Origin: Phalacrocorax aristotelis
Taxonomy: Eukaryota > Chordata > Aves > Suliformes > Phalacrocoracidae
Direction of reading: 5' to 3'
Length of the DNA: 64,000 bases
Assembly (NCBI RefSeq): GCF_949628215.1
Contig: NC_134279.1
Location: forward strand, 54,610,266-54,674,265
The notes under the pieces were generated by a model. That model was not told the DNA's origin. It was given only the letters and a program-made list of their open reading frames with translations, and ran no database searches. Of this stretch, positions 39,001 through 51,366 are shown in pieces (within the stretch, counting starts at the first letter, position 1; each line of letters starts with the position of its first letter). A program made the position numbers and the translations under genes.

Positions 39001-42000
39001 AAACAACAAGATAACTAAAATTCATCCAGACGCCTTCAGGGACCTCAACAAATTACAGGTTGTAAAGCAGTATTACAACTGTTTCAATGTTTTGTGTTAA
39101 TCACCATTAAAGATGGCAAGGGTGACAGAGCAGTGGCACAGGCTGCCCAGGGAGGGTGTGGAGGCTCCTTTGCTGGAGACATTCAAAACCCACCTGGACA
39201 CGTTCCTGTGCCCCCTGCTCTAGGTGTGCCTGCTCAAGCAGGGGGGTTGGACAAGATGATCTCCAGAGGTTCCTTCCAACCCCTGCCATTCTGTGAAAGA
39301 TATCGATTATCAACTATTCGGCGTGACTATATTGGTCTTTGATTATTATATTAGTATACAATTCTGAGAACTAAAGCAAAGGGTAAAAATAATTATTTTC
39401 ATATAACTTATATTTGCTTTTCATATATACGAAAACACAGACACTTGTAAATATACAAAACGTAACCATGAATTCACCATTTATCTATGCCACAAACCAA
39501 TCCATAACTGGCTTAAACACACACACACATCCTTTTCTACCCCCATCCCTTCCATGGTGAGAGCCCTCCGGCTTCCCATTCGCACAGAGGTAGCCTACAA
39601 CAGCAATATTCTAAATATACCACAATTTTAACTTTCATTTAAATTAAAAAGTTCAGAAAAATATTCTTTAAATCCTAACCAGATGTATTGTTCCTGTAAC
39701 TGCAGAAGTGCTTGTATGCTAAATAAATTATATTGCCAATATTGCAATTAGGATGCCATTGTAAGGCTCATCAAACTGATTCTGAATTATTTCCAAACAG
39801 GTCGTGGATCTCCGTGAAAATGCTCTGACAATGCCCTTACCACAGATACTAATCAGTTTGAACTTCTTTCAACTTGAAGTGGGTTTCCCAAACAGTTCCT
39901 GGATCTTTAACTGCAGACTAAATGCTTTCAAACATTTATTTCATTTTCTTTTTGACTCCATGAGGAAAACATTGAGGATTTCATATAACAAACCTGCCGA
40001 CAACTCACCAAAATCTCTGCTGTATCTTTCAAGTTTCCATTTAAACTGCAGTGACACTGTGTTGCTCAAGAGGGCTGTAATTCCAACAGGGAAGACATCG
40101 GTGCTGAACTGTGACTTGGACAATGCAAGGGGTATGTAAAATGGGGACTCTATCCATATGCTGCTAAAATCCAAGTGCATGCAGAATGATCAAAGAAATC
40201 TGGCTTATAAAGTGGATTTCTAAAGATACTAGTTAAAAATAACGCAAAAATTTAACGTACAAATCATTTCATTAGAAATTAGTATTCTGGTTAGAATATT
40301 TGAAAGCCACATCTCCCAAAAAAAGTCTTCATCATCTTCTTTACATTAAGCTAATAAGTGATGCCAAATTATACACAACTAAATTTCAACAAGTAGTACG
40401 TTGCGACTTTATCAGTTAATTTTCGAATGTGAGCAATAATAATTATTATAATGGGGCGGCACTTCTGGGGCATGTAGAAATCTGAGAAGGACACAATAGT
40501 GTTTCTATTGTTCAGTTACAGCAAAATGAAATGAAAGTTTATTTGCAAGAGAAAGGATTTATATTTCTTCTAAAAAAAGTACAGCTACTATAGCACATGG
40601 TTCACTTAGGAAATGAATTCAGCATTTATAATTAATGCACAGCACTCGAAGTACAAGTGACAAAATCTACAGAGCTGAGACTTCCCACACAGAAGGAAAG
40701 CTAAGACCAATCTCAGAGTAGAAGGTGTATTTGTGATGTGCCATAAGGCAAAATGGTTTAACCTTAATGGACTAATAGCCTTGAGGTGGTAAAGCTTTCC
40801 CCTTGGAACACTTACCGCCAAATGAAAATACATAGGGTCTATCAGAAGTGCCACCTGCTCTGTCTATTAACAAGGCAAGTCACGGAAGCTCTGATCACGG
40901 GATTAAAATCAACACACTGGATTGCACCAAAACTCATCTGGGAACGCAAGCAGATCCAAAGGCAAAGGTGTACATACAACCTTGAAACACATTCCAACAG
41001 CCAACAACCACCCACGACCCACACCAGCTAAAGTTTGGAACAATTGCTCAGTAGATACAAATATCTGTGGTTTTCCAACCTTTTGTTGCAGTCAAAGCAG
41101 TAACTACAGGAAAATCACAGTGGTTGAAACACTGAGTTAACTAGTGAAGTTTTACCTCGTAACTGCCCACAGTGACCATGGCCATGCTGGAGAACAGCTG
41201 GCTATGAATACGGATCTTCCGCGAGGGAGATCAGCAAGTGTTTCTAGCATGATCCAGAACATACTTAAATAATTTCAGTGACCTCCTCCCTCACCCATGC
41301 CATTTTCTCTTGTAAAGTCTGCTCTTAAGACCCCACACGTACTGTGTTTTAAATGGGGGGGGGGAATATGATGGTTTAACAGATACTTGGTACCATGTAA
41401 AATGATATGGATGGATAAAAAGAATGGATTTTATAATATTGTTATAATTAAAGATAGGTCAGAGTATGTTCTTACAGCCATAACTTGACCCTGCAAACCA
41501 AGTATCCTACACTTTTAAGAAAGATTTAATTTGTATTTTCTTTTATTTCAGGTAATGGTCTCTCTTGGTGGACACCTAAAGGCAGAATTTCAAAAGATAA
41601 TAGTCTTCCTCATATGACACTGGATAGAATGAATAATTTAGTGATATACAATGCTGAGAAAACTGCTGAAGGGTTATATGTGTGTATTTTTAATACAACA
41701 AAGAAGAACTATCTCATCTACAATGTACAGGTGAAAGAAACGGTTTCAAAAGTTTTGGTTAGAAAAGCCCGGGACACAAATGCTGTTTTTAGACAAGGAA
41801 GAACAGAGCAAGACCTTGCCTTGGCTGTCTCCCTCTCTGTGCTCATTACATTTGTTTGTGCTTTTTGTCTGGGTGCGTTTGCTAGACCCTACCTTGTGAG
41901 CCTGTGGAAGCTCATGTGCAGGAAGAAAAATACAGGCTCAGAACATACTTACTCTAATCAAGCTTTTTCAGATGAAACTTTGAGCAGAAGGTGCTCTGCA

Positions 42001-44268
42001 AGCAAACCAACACATATGCAGTGTAATTTGTTCATTTGTGATGAGAGTTCTTCAAGAAACACATGCATTTTTCCTACAGAAACTTCTACTTTGTATGAAA
42101 ATGTCATCGGTAGCAGCATACATGCACAAAATACTGAAGAAGAGTACCAGAAACAAAGCAATAATGAGAGCAATGCGAAGAACAACCCAGTGTCTTCAGA
42201 CATCAAAACTAGTATCATCAATGATGAAAATATAAATGTTGATGATAACGGACTATTTTCTGTAAGGACAGATTACAAGGACAGCAATGAAGTAATGCCA
42301 AGAAAATTAATAAGCGATAACATTTCATTCTGGAAGGATTCAAAAGATGCAAATAATGAAGACTCAGAGGACAGCAGGCTCCCTGCCATTCCCTCCATAC
42401 CCAGGAGACTGAATGCTGACTCCTACTCAAATCACACTGACTCTTCAGATTCGGATCTATCCTTCACGGGAGAGACTGACTTTCCATTTTCCAGAATACG
42501 AACACATACAGTTGCACAAGACTCTAGGAACAGCGAGGTAAGCAACAAGTCTGGTCTGATGCAGCCTGAGATCACAAAGGCTACACTAGATTCTCCCAAA
42601 AGAAAAGGTATCATTTCACATAATGAACCCATGAGCACTACAAAATCTATGTCTGGAAGGCAAAGCTGTGATGAACTTGGTCTAATCAGCAGCATAAATA
42701 TAAACAGTGATGTGGGAGATTTTATTTTACCCAGTAGCTGCAAGAGAGATACAAATATTGAGACTTTAAGTGCCTACCAAACAACAGAAAACTCTCCTCT
42801 GACAGAGTACAACTCTAAAATGCAACATACAGATGAAAAACATGCTTCAGCAGATATATTTGGCGATAGTTCTTCAGATGAAGGGATTCCTTTCACAATG
42901 AGTGACTGTAGTTCTGTAGCAGACTTTGAGCTAGAACAACATGATGTCAGTGACAACCTGCCAGTCTGTCAGTCATCACCAGAGGCAGCCACTACGAACA
43001 GTGGAACTGAGAAGTTCTCATTACTGCTAGAGCCTCCAAACATTGCTGCTGAACTTCAGCATATGGGGGAAAATGAAGATGAGAATAATGCATATTTTGA
43101 AACCACTATTAATTGTGGATCAGACACCATCATGCCTGAAACAGCATCACTTTACGCTGATAAATGTAGTGACCGTGTAAGCATGTCAGATTCCAGCACG
43201 ATTAGTTCTTCAAGCCAAGAAGTTCCTGATACTTTTGATTACTTTACTAATGCAGAGTCAACAGTACAAAACTCTCTCTCTGGTTCTCTCCACAATCAAA
43301 CTACAGATTTTGGTTACACGTTACTTTCATTAAAGCATTCTCCCACATGTGACACAGATACAGAGCACACTCCTGAAGCAGCTGAATTGGAGCCGTACCA
43401 GTTTCCCATTGAACCACAGCATTCCCTCAGCTTCCGTCCCACTGAACAAAAAGAAAACGCACCAGAGGGAAGCACAGATGAGCACATAGATAGGAACTCC
43501 TCTGAAAAGGGTCACGGTGAAGTGGACATTACATTAAGAAGAAACATGAGTCCGTCTGAGGACAATGATTTTATTTTCACTCCCATTGATATTGGTTTGA
43601 ATGAAATTATTAAAAAACCATCGCTACTACATTCCAGCAATGAATCATCTCTTCAATCTCTGCCTGAACACACAGCTGAAAATCATTTTATGGTTATTAC
43701 AGAGAAAGACGACTTGCTACCACAGGGGAAGCAGGTGAACACAACTAAGGCTTGTGCAGATAAAATGCGAACAGGTTTTAATGAGAGAGACCGTGCTGGA
43801 TACACAGAATTACAGGATACCAGCAACTGTAGTCTGCCCAAAGAAACACAGTCTGGCAATCTTATGGCAGATCTGCTGCATCTTCACTCCTCTGGGAAAA
43901 CGCAATTGGTCTTCAACAGAGAAGATCGTTTCCAGCTGGATCAGAGTGACGAGGATGCATACTGCATCTCAGTCCCACAAGGCTTCTTCAATGAAAGCAC
44001 ACGTTACAGTTTGTGTTCATTCCCTCAAAAGCCTACAGGAAATATAATCTCCAAACGCACCGATTCTAGCCAGGTGGAGGATGACACTACTTTGACAGGA
44101 CTGGAGAACAACTCTACAACTGCTGTCAACCTCCAAAATTCAAGTGAAAAACTCAGTCAAAAAAACCAGACTAATTCAGGACAGGGCCAGGTTTTTGTTA
44201 AGAAGAAAAGAGCATTTGATGGATTTGCTAATGTTTTGCAAAGCAGGAGAACAAACTTCAATAGCTGA
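36009..44268 (+). CDS. LRRC66: LRRC66, leucine-rich repeat and Ig-like membrane protein
   Basis: Function is little known. Coding exons: 36009-36501, 38889-39058, 39801-40131, 41552-44268, with consistent phases (1, 0, 1) and GT/AG borders; total 1,236 residues (human about 880). ATG 36009 follows an acceptor-like ACATATAG and starts a signal peptide (MDNLHLSVIAVALYF), matching human MKNLYFRVI. In order: LRRNT (CRWHGEFSVNCSFTG), LRRs (KHLNLSNNLISELSL, QTVHLSSNGIRQIDL, KDIDLQNNKITKIHP), an LRRCT-like cysteine block (residues about 255-305), an Ig-like domain with Cys325, Trp337 and Cys376 (AEGLYVC), a membrane helix at about 420-442 (LALAVSLSVLITFVCAFCLG), and a 790-residue cytoplasmic tail rich in Ser, Asp and Glu, all in the last exon. 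The TM and the RPYL that follows it match human closely. The frame is intact, so the gene looks functional. Confidence 0.93.
39106..39296 (+). mobile_element. CR1 LINE 3' fragment in LRRC66 intron 2
   Basis: A short CR1 3' end in plus orientation: GCACAGGCTGCCCAGGGAGG, GGAGACATTCAAAACCCACC, GTTGGACAAGATGATCTCCA, ending in CCATTCTGTGA. It starts less than 50 bp after the donor of LRRC66 exon 2. Confidence 0.88.
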
Positions 44269-44389
44269 GACACAAAAGTGTAATACTAAGCTCCCACAGT
44301 GTTTATGCCATATAGTAGGTGCAAAAATGATTGTGTCTTAAAATGAAATGTGTAGCTTGCAGTAACTGTTAGATACCAAGGGCTGTTTT

Positions 44390-44411
44390 GGGGGGGGTTC
44401 CTCCCCCCCCC
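44390..44411. repeat. Perfect G8/C9 inverted repeat in LRRC66 3' UTR
   Basis: Eight G, a five-base TTCCT spacer and nine C form a perfect short hairpin in DNA or RNA. It is the only run of this kind in the window where a G tract faces its own C tract. Confidence 0.85.
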
Positions 44412-44725
44412 AGTACAGCTATCTATCTGCCTTTACCTTCAGAAATCCAAGTAACGGAACTAGACTTAACAATGAGATGTCTAAAGCCTGGATTCATCCA
44501 ATTTAAAAACTATCATAAATCCAAAGGGTAATTCAGGGCAGAAGCCATGGACTTCTAGGATACTCAAATGAGTGAACTACTCAGTAGTTATAACTGATAA
44601 TAAAGCTTTTGCTGAGTTATAATAATAATGATTATATTTACTTTCTCATTATTGCTGGTACTAAGATATTAGTTTCCCTTCCAATTTTGCTTCTGATATG
44701 CACTATTTTGTTTCTCTTTGTCTAA

Positions 44726-44731
44726 AATAAA
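44726..44731 (+). terminator. Polyadenylation signal, LRRC66
   Basis: AATAAA about 460 bp after the LRRC66 stop codon. Another lies at 44599-44604. Assigned by position. Confidence 0.5.
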
Positions 44732-44750
44732 TGTAACACTGAAATTATCA

Positions 44751-47700
44751 TCACATTACTGCTATTATTGTGTTGTCCTGTGGGACTCACCCTATACAGT
44801 GAAATAGTACATAATGCCATCTTCCACTTTTTGAACTAAATTTGTGGATTAAGTGTCTGAATTCCCACAGTTTTGCAAAGATAGGTAGTCTAAGCAGTAT
44901 TCAATTACATTTAAAAATTACTTTTTACCTTGGCAAGACATAGGAGTAACGAAACCCTTCTTTTTCAAAGAAACAGAACAGAATTCAAACCTTGCAGAAA
45001 AGTCAGTGACAGAGATCTAGCTACTGATGGGACATCACCTGTAGTTTGCAGATATGACGACATGGGCAGGGTAATTTTAAAAAAAAAAAAAAAAAAAAAA
45101 GACAACCTACTATTACTAAACCATAATTCCCTATAAAAGAGGATCCTATACCCACTTCAGAATTTTATTAAGAGGGGCAAATCAAGAGCAGCTCAAAACT
45201 GCTGTATTAGAATATCAATAGCTTGATAGACGTAACTTTTTCTAAACTGAAAGATAACAAATGTAAGATAAAATTTTCTCTGAATATGGCCCAAGGCCCT
45301 TTTAACATACACAGCGTCATTGATGTAGTCCTTGAAGGGGAATGTCATCACAATGGGGAATAGGCCCAGGTTCCCAGAAAATGCAGAAGGCTGGGCAGCA
45401 GCTCTGGGAAAACTCTTTATAAGACACAATTAATTCACTAAAAACTCCAAACAGAAGGAACACGTTTCAATGCCATCAGATGAGGAGCAAGTTCAATGGC
45501 ACTGTACATCTTTGAAACTATCTTTAAAGAGAAAGCTAGGAAAGAACAAAGAGATGCCGAGAGAAGCTAATAGATTTTGTTAGCTTCACATACTTGGAAC
45601 TAAAATAAAAAAGTATTGCAAAACACATAAGAGCCAAGTAAAAGTAACTGAAGGAGACCAGCACTGATACTATTTGATCTTTTGAAAAATATTTTCTTTA
45701 CTGCTTTAAGTTCCTTCTAATAATTGTTTTACACATCTAGCATCACTATTATCAGTTATGTACTTACTGAGCCAAGTCACCTACGCTTAGATCGCCTACT
45801 GGTTTGGTTTGGGTTTTTTTCCTGGCTGATTTTCTCGAAATCTCTAACACAACTCAGAACAGATTATATGGCACTTTCAGGTGGGTGTTGCATGGATTTG
45901 ATTTAGGTCACCACAGTATTTGCAAGTAGCTGCACTCAGTAACATCTGTAATTCAATTACAAGCAATGAATCTGCTGTCATTCACATAGATCTTCTTGCT
46001 TTCCAATTAGTTCTTGGAAGATTTCTAAGAAGTTTTTTTTTAAGAGCAGGTATTGGCTTCATTGCTTCGGTAGAAGCCCATTCCGGAACCAAGGATGAAA
46101 TCATCATCTGAAGAAACTGATAGTGTGTCATCAAATTATTCATGAGTTTAAGGGTCTGATTTTGTTTTCTGTTTTCCAACACAGGAAAAAGTTTTACACA
46201 TTTAGCTGTCCAAAATTGTTCATACAGTCTGAGTAGACAAGAACTAGATGACAAAACACTCAAATCTGCAAAAATCACAGCATTTCCAGAGATGTTAAAA
46301 ATACAGTAACTCTAAAATAAAGTATGTTTCACAATACAACTCATTCCTTGATTGTAAAAATGTCTCTTATATACCTTGTTCTACTGCAATTTTTATCTCC
46401 TAATCCCCACAGTCTCAATACTTGTGTAATGCCTTGCCTTCTATTGAATTTAAGGCTGCTATTCTCAGAGAACAGTATGTAACATGAAAACCAACTGTGT
46501 TTTCAGAGGCTGTCTGGGAAGTAAAGCGCTGGGTAATTTGAGTGTGATTCCTCATAGGAACAGCTACATAGCCGCTAAGAGAAGAAAACAGAGCAGTATT
46601 TCCTCACCACCAGTGCTTTTCTTAGTACCCATAACCAGCTTTCAGGAAAGCTCATTATACGCAGAAGTTGCTTGTGGCCAAAGCAACTTTAAAAATGGAA
46701 TACATAAAAAAAGTGCAGACTTGCTCTTTCTGGTATGTATGAGCCTTCAGGCACTGCGTTGACAGACCTCTCCAAGGTCTGTCACCTTTTGGCTGTACCA
46801 GCTGCTAACAAGTTAAGAAATCTAAGCACATAAGCAAGCCAATTCCGTGGATCGGGGGGGTAGGGTGGGGGAAAGTTATTTGGCTCTGCTGGTGTCTCAT
46901 ACAGAGCAACATTTTGTCATTTGCTTCTGCTACAGTTCAGCAGGCTTTCAAAATATATATTGGAAAATTATTTTTGCATCTTTTTGCTGATCACGGGAGC
47001 GCTGCAGTGGCGATGCAGACAGTATATTACTTGTGAGAAACTGTGAGTTTTCTAAGCCTCCCATTATGCCTTAAAGTTACAGAAAAAGGTCATCTGCTGT
47101 TCCCATCAGAGAAAATAAATCTGCTCCTTCATCAAGGGATTTTTAACACGTCACAATGTATTTCATTCTACCGTCAGAATATTGCTGATGTCTCAAACTT
47201 ACCTTCAGATTTCTGCCTAATCTTGCACCTTTCCTTTGCTACTGATCACTCCAGACACTCTTATTATCACTTGTTCATTCAAACCCAAATACTCAGCTGC
47301 TTCTCCTTCATATTAGTTCCTCACTTCATTAGCAACTGCTCTGGAAGTTAGTTCAAAACCTTTTATATTTTCTGTGGCTTCCAAGCACTACTCTCCATAC
47401 TCTGCTCCTCTCTATCCATCCTATTTCTCCATGCCCTTCCGTACATAATAGCTCCACAGCTGCCCTCCCCCGTCCCCATTCACTGACTCCCTCCGAGATT
47501 TTATCCACTCCCTTTTCTTTACATTTCAGCTGATATCAAGCCATTATATCTTGTTCGCATGGAAAACTTCACTAGCTTAGCTGGTTTGGTCACTGAGAAT
47601 TTTCTAGAATACCCATACTAGTATAAAAACAGTTGCATTTATAGGGGTGTAAGTGTACATCATACAGACACCACCTTTTTTTTCCCCTCCTGCATAGCAG

Positions 47701-48945
47701 TTACAGTTGCAGAGAGGCGTAACTGCAACTGCTCTAGGGATGTTAAAACTTCTTTAGCTTGATCAGTTACTTCAGGTAGTAACATAAGTCTTATCTGAAC
47801 ATGAGTTTTGCTATCACAGCTGATAGTGGGTGAACAGACCAAGCCACAGAATAGGCTCAATAAAAAAAGGTGGCTGAGCATATACTGTATGAATTTGTAC
47901 ATGAAGCACAAGGAGGCAGCCAAGAGGATGTTGGTCATAGTCTGGGCACTCCCTTCTCACAGGGCAAGGGCGTGCCGAGTTCCGCGGTTGACACGACATA
48001 GTACTCCTCAAAGTGAATCAGTATAGTTAAAAATACTGAAGTCTGAAGAGCGGATCAAAAACTTCAGATACAGTCATCAGAATGAAACGAAGCCTTCAAA
48101 GACATACTTATGATACTTTGATAATTATCAAGTTGTTTGCTGTACGTACAAAGTATTTCAATCTTTCCGGAGTACACTGATAGCTGGGCTGGAAAATAAC
48201 CTTGAATATAAAGAAAAGACATTCACATTTAACCTACATATAATTAACATCAGAAACTATTTGGATAGTAACATTAACGTTTTCATGGTACAGAAGACTG
48301 ACTCACCCCTCTGATAAACACAAGCAGCAGGCTACATTCTGACGACTGGTGAAGGCAACCCCAGCCTTCATCAGAAACATGAATGTAATGAAGAACCACT
48401 TCTCTCGAATGGGCTCTACATTACAATATTCTAATTGTAATGTAAATACATTCAACTTTAAATAATATTTTAAGTCAGGAGCCTTAGGACTGGTAGCTCA
48501 GATAGCACAAAATATATTAAAAATTTTTCTCGTGAAATCTCTTACATGTGTTCTTTGTTCTCTTTGCCAGCTTTTAAGTCTGCTTCTTATTCAAAAACAG
48601 ATTTGTAACTCTGCAAGAAATGCAAAGTAGTAAGACTAACTAATAGCTCCTTTCAAAACTAAATTTGTGAAAGTATTATGGACATTTAGGCTGTAATTTT
48701 CGTGTCTTATTACTAACAGCTTTTCTACTCCTCTCCTTAGATATTATCACTTTTGCTTTAAGATAATCAATGTGACAGCTCATTACAAGTCACATAATTG
48801 AAAAACTCTTCTAAAAAGAAAAACACAAGTGTTTAAGGTCATGAACAGACCCTCAGATCAAAATATCACCACATTTAAATACTACTAGACTGGTCCTCTC
48901 TTCCAGCATTACATTTGAGTAACGTACAGAGATTTTTCTTTTCTT
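44751..48945. other. Intergenic region between LRRC66 and DCUN1D4
   Basis: AT-rich sequence between two convergent genes. No exon of a known family, RNA gene or recognised repeat was found, apart from an A run at 45079-45100. Short open frames here (up to about 100 codons) carry no motif. Confidence 0.6.
45079..45100. repeat. Poly-A tract
   Basis: A run of A more than 20 bases long. No retrocopied gene is recognisable just upstream, so it is treated as simple sequence rather than the tail of a processed pseudogene. Confidence 0.8.
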
Positions 48946-49172
48946 TTTTAGGTCAGATATTAGGAAAAACTTCTTCACCTAAAGGGTTGTCAGGCATTGG
49001 AACAGGCTGCCCAGGGAAGTGGTTGAGTCTCCATCCCTGGGGGTATTTAAAAGAAGGGTAGATGTGGTGCTTGAGGATATGGTTTAGTGGTGGACGCAGC
49101 AGTGGTAGGTTAGCAGTTGGATTCGATGATTTTAAGGGACTTTTCCAACCTTAACGATTCTATGATTCTATA
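48946..49172 (+). mobile_element. CR1 LINE 3' end, plus orientation
   Basis: Very typical CR1 3' blocks: GATATTAGGAAAAACTTCTT, GGAACAGGCTGCCCAGGGAA, GGTTTAGTGGTGGACGCAGC, CTTTTCCAACCTTAACGATT, and the octamer tail CTATGATTCTAT. 5'-truncated to about 0.23 kb. Confidence 0.93.
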
Positions 49173-49185
49173 TCATTTTGAAATT

Positions 49186-50310
49186 ACAGAATCACAGAAC
49201 AGTTGAGATTGGAAGTGACCTCTGAAGGTCATCTAGTCCAAACCCACTGCTCAAGCAGGGCTACCAGGACCCCATCCAGATAGCTTTTGAGCATCTCCAA
49301 GGATGGAGACACCACAACCTCCCTGGGCAACCTGTGCACGTGTTCAGTCACCCTTGCAGTAAAAAAACAAAACAAAACAAAACAAAAAAGTGTTTGTTGA
49401 CCTTTAGAGAGAACCTCCTGATTTCAGTTTGTACCCACTGCCTCTGGTGCTCTCACTGGCCACTGCTGAAGAGAGTCTGGCTCTGCCTTCTTTATACCCT
49501 CCCTTCAGATATTTATACACATTTGTAAGATACCCCCAGCACCTTCTTTTCTCCAGGCTAAACAGTCCCAGGTCTCTCAGCCTTCCTCATAAGAGAGAAG
49601 CTCCAGTCCCTTCATCACCTTCATGGCCCTTTGCTGGACTCTCTCCAGTATGTTGGGGGTCTCTGGAACTGGGGAGCCCAGAACTGGACACACGGCTCCA
49701 GGTGTGACCTCACCAGTGCTGAGCAGAGGGGAAGGATCACCTCCCTTGATCTGCTGGCAACACTTTGTCTAACGCAGCCCAGGATACCATTAACCTGCTT
49801 TACAGCAAGGGCATGTTGCTGTTCAAATTGGTGTCCTCCAGGACCCCCAGTCCCTTTTCTGCCAAGCTGCTTTGCAGCTGGGGAGCCCCCACCATGTACC
49901 GGTGCACGGGGTTGTTCCTCCCCAGGTGCAGGACTTTGCACTTCCCCTGGTTGAAGTTCACGAGGCTCCTGTCAGCCCATTTCTCCAGCCTGTGGAGGTC
50001 CCCCTGGAAGGCAGCGTGCCCTCTGGTGTATCAGCCAGTCCTCCCAGTTTGGTGTCATCAGGAAACTTGCTGAGGGTACACTCTGCCCCATCATCCAGGT
50101 CATCAATGAAGATGTTGAAGAGGACTTGACCCAGTACCAATCCCTGGGGTACAGCGCTAGTTACTGGCCTCCAACTAGATCTTGTGCCACTGACCTGGTC
50201 TGACTGTTCAGTCAGTTTTCAGTCTACCTCACTGTCTGCTCATCCAGTCCATATATCAACTGCTTTTCTATGAGGACCTCATAGGCCAAAAGCCTGTGTC
50301 AAGACAAGCA
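49186..50310 (-). mobile_element. CR1 LINE, 5'-truncated, minus orientation
   Basis: About 1.1 kb that begins on the plus strand with CAGAATCACAGAACAGTTGA and continues through TCATCTAGTCCAAACCC, TTTATACCCTCCCTTCAG and CAGCCTGTGGAGGTCCCC. On the minus strand the reverse transcriptase remnant [20 protein letters not shown] followed by SKFPDDTKL is readable. Broken by stops and by an (AAAAC)n insertion at 49361-49390. Its 3' end faces the 3' end of the CR1 at 48,946, 13 bp away. Confidence 0.93.
49361..49390. repeat. (AAAAC)n microsatellite inside CR1
   Basis: Several pure AAAAC units flanked by A runs, standing where other CR1 copies continue without it. Thus it arose after the CR1 inserted. 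Confidence 0.85.
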
Positions 50311-51360
50311 GGTGGTGATCATGCTTCTTGTAAAATTTTGGCTTAAGAGAAATTCCTGCTCAAACTGACTCTTTTTGTTGAAAATGTTTGTATTACAATA
50401 CTGTTTTACACCCACACATTCCATTTCAAACATACCTTTCCTTTTTCAGTTTTAAATAGCGATTTGCCTTACTATCAGAAATAAGGATGACAAGATTGTA
50501 CGTACAAGTTCTCTGCCACTAACTGATAAAGGTCACCAGCTGACGTAATGCATGCTCAGATAGGAAAATTTCTGAAGTATGAACCACAGAAAAATCTGAA
50601 GTCAGTTGCTGAAACCAACACAAATACTGTTTATTTGTGGGATGCCATTTTACATCAACACCAGCAAAAGACCTAAAAATCAACTGGATGAACTCATGTT
50701 AGGTGGCGTAACAGTATTTTCATCAGGTCGTGAGTCACAGGAGTTTAGCACACCTTATTTATGTAATATCCAAGTAACTAAGACATAAAGCATTCACAGT
50801 TACAGGTTAACTGCTGTTCCTGCAACAGCAGTGTCAGTAGGTACTATTTTGTAACAACACATGTACACACATTCGCGCACACACACGGGGGGGGGGGGGA
50901 GATTTAAAAAAAAAAAAACAAAAAAATCAAGCTGAGATTTGGTTGCAGTTACAGACAGCAAACTATTTAGTTGGTGGATGGATTCTATACACTTCTATGG
51001 CAATATGAAACGACAAAATATAAGGCCTAGAAAGAGGTATTTCAGCAGTTATCATTAAAACCAGGGCACAAGCTAACTTTTAAAGCTGTCTATATGAATT
51101 CCAAGAGTATTAAACAATTTGTTAGACTTGTGATCAAGGGTCAACAGAAATCTGGGAAAACCTTAACACAACTGACATCCATTTCTTGCCCTCCAAAAAA
51201 GTTACTTGGGAACATAAACCAAGTAGTAATGAGCTGTAACAAATTTTGATTGTGTGAGCATATTTGGGATGAAATAAAATGCATGTATTTGTGGTAAAAT
51301 GGGAGAAGCCTCCAGTCCTCTACAAATGGTAGAAAAGGCTACACAAAAGTAACCCAAACA
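50311..51360. other. Intergenic stretch with G and A homopolymer runs
   Basis: AT-rich sequence without recognised gene. It holds a short (CA)n-G run-A run block at about 50,876-50,932, and a TTTATT at 50630-50635 that could serve as a far polyadenylation signal for DCUN1D4 on the minus strand. Confidence 0.5.
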
Positions 51361-51366
51361 TTTATT
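51361..51366 (-). terminator. Candidate distal polyadenylation signal, DCUN1D4
   Basis: AATAAA on the minus strand, about 3.6 kb after the DCUN1D4 stop codon. Nearer candidates exist, for example 53647-53652. Which is used cannot be told from sequence. Confidence 0.35.

Larger units (their letters stand above)
44269..44750 (+). other. LRRC66 3' untranslated region
   Basis: AT-rich sequence after the stop codon, containing the G/C hairpin at 44390-44411 and two AATAAA hexamers (44599-44604 and 44726-44731). The second is the more probable end, since it is in a T- and A-rich setting. The end is estimated. Confidence 0.55.

Noticed and set aside
39801-40131. LRRC66 exon 3 as a broken LRR region
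   Set aside because: It no longer shows clear LxxLxLxxN repeats, but it has cysteines at LRRCT positions, proper splice sites and the right phase, so it is the capping block and start of the Ig domain rather than decay.
45079-45100. Poly-A run as the tail of a processed pseudogene
   Set aside because: The sequence to its left shows no gene-derived reading frame and no target duplication could be seen.
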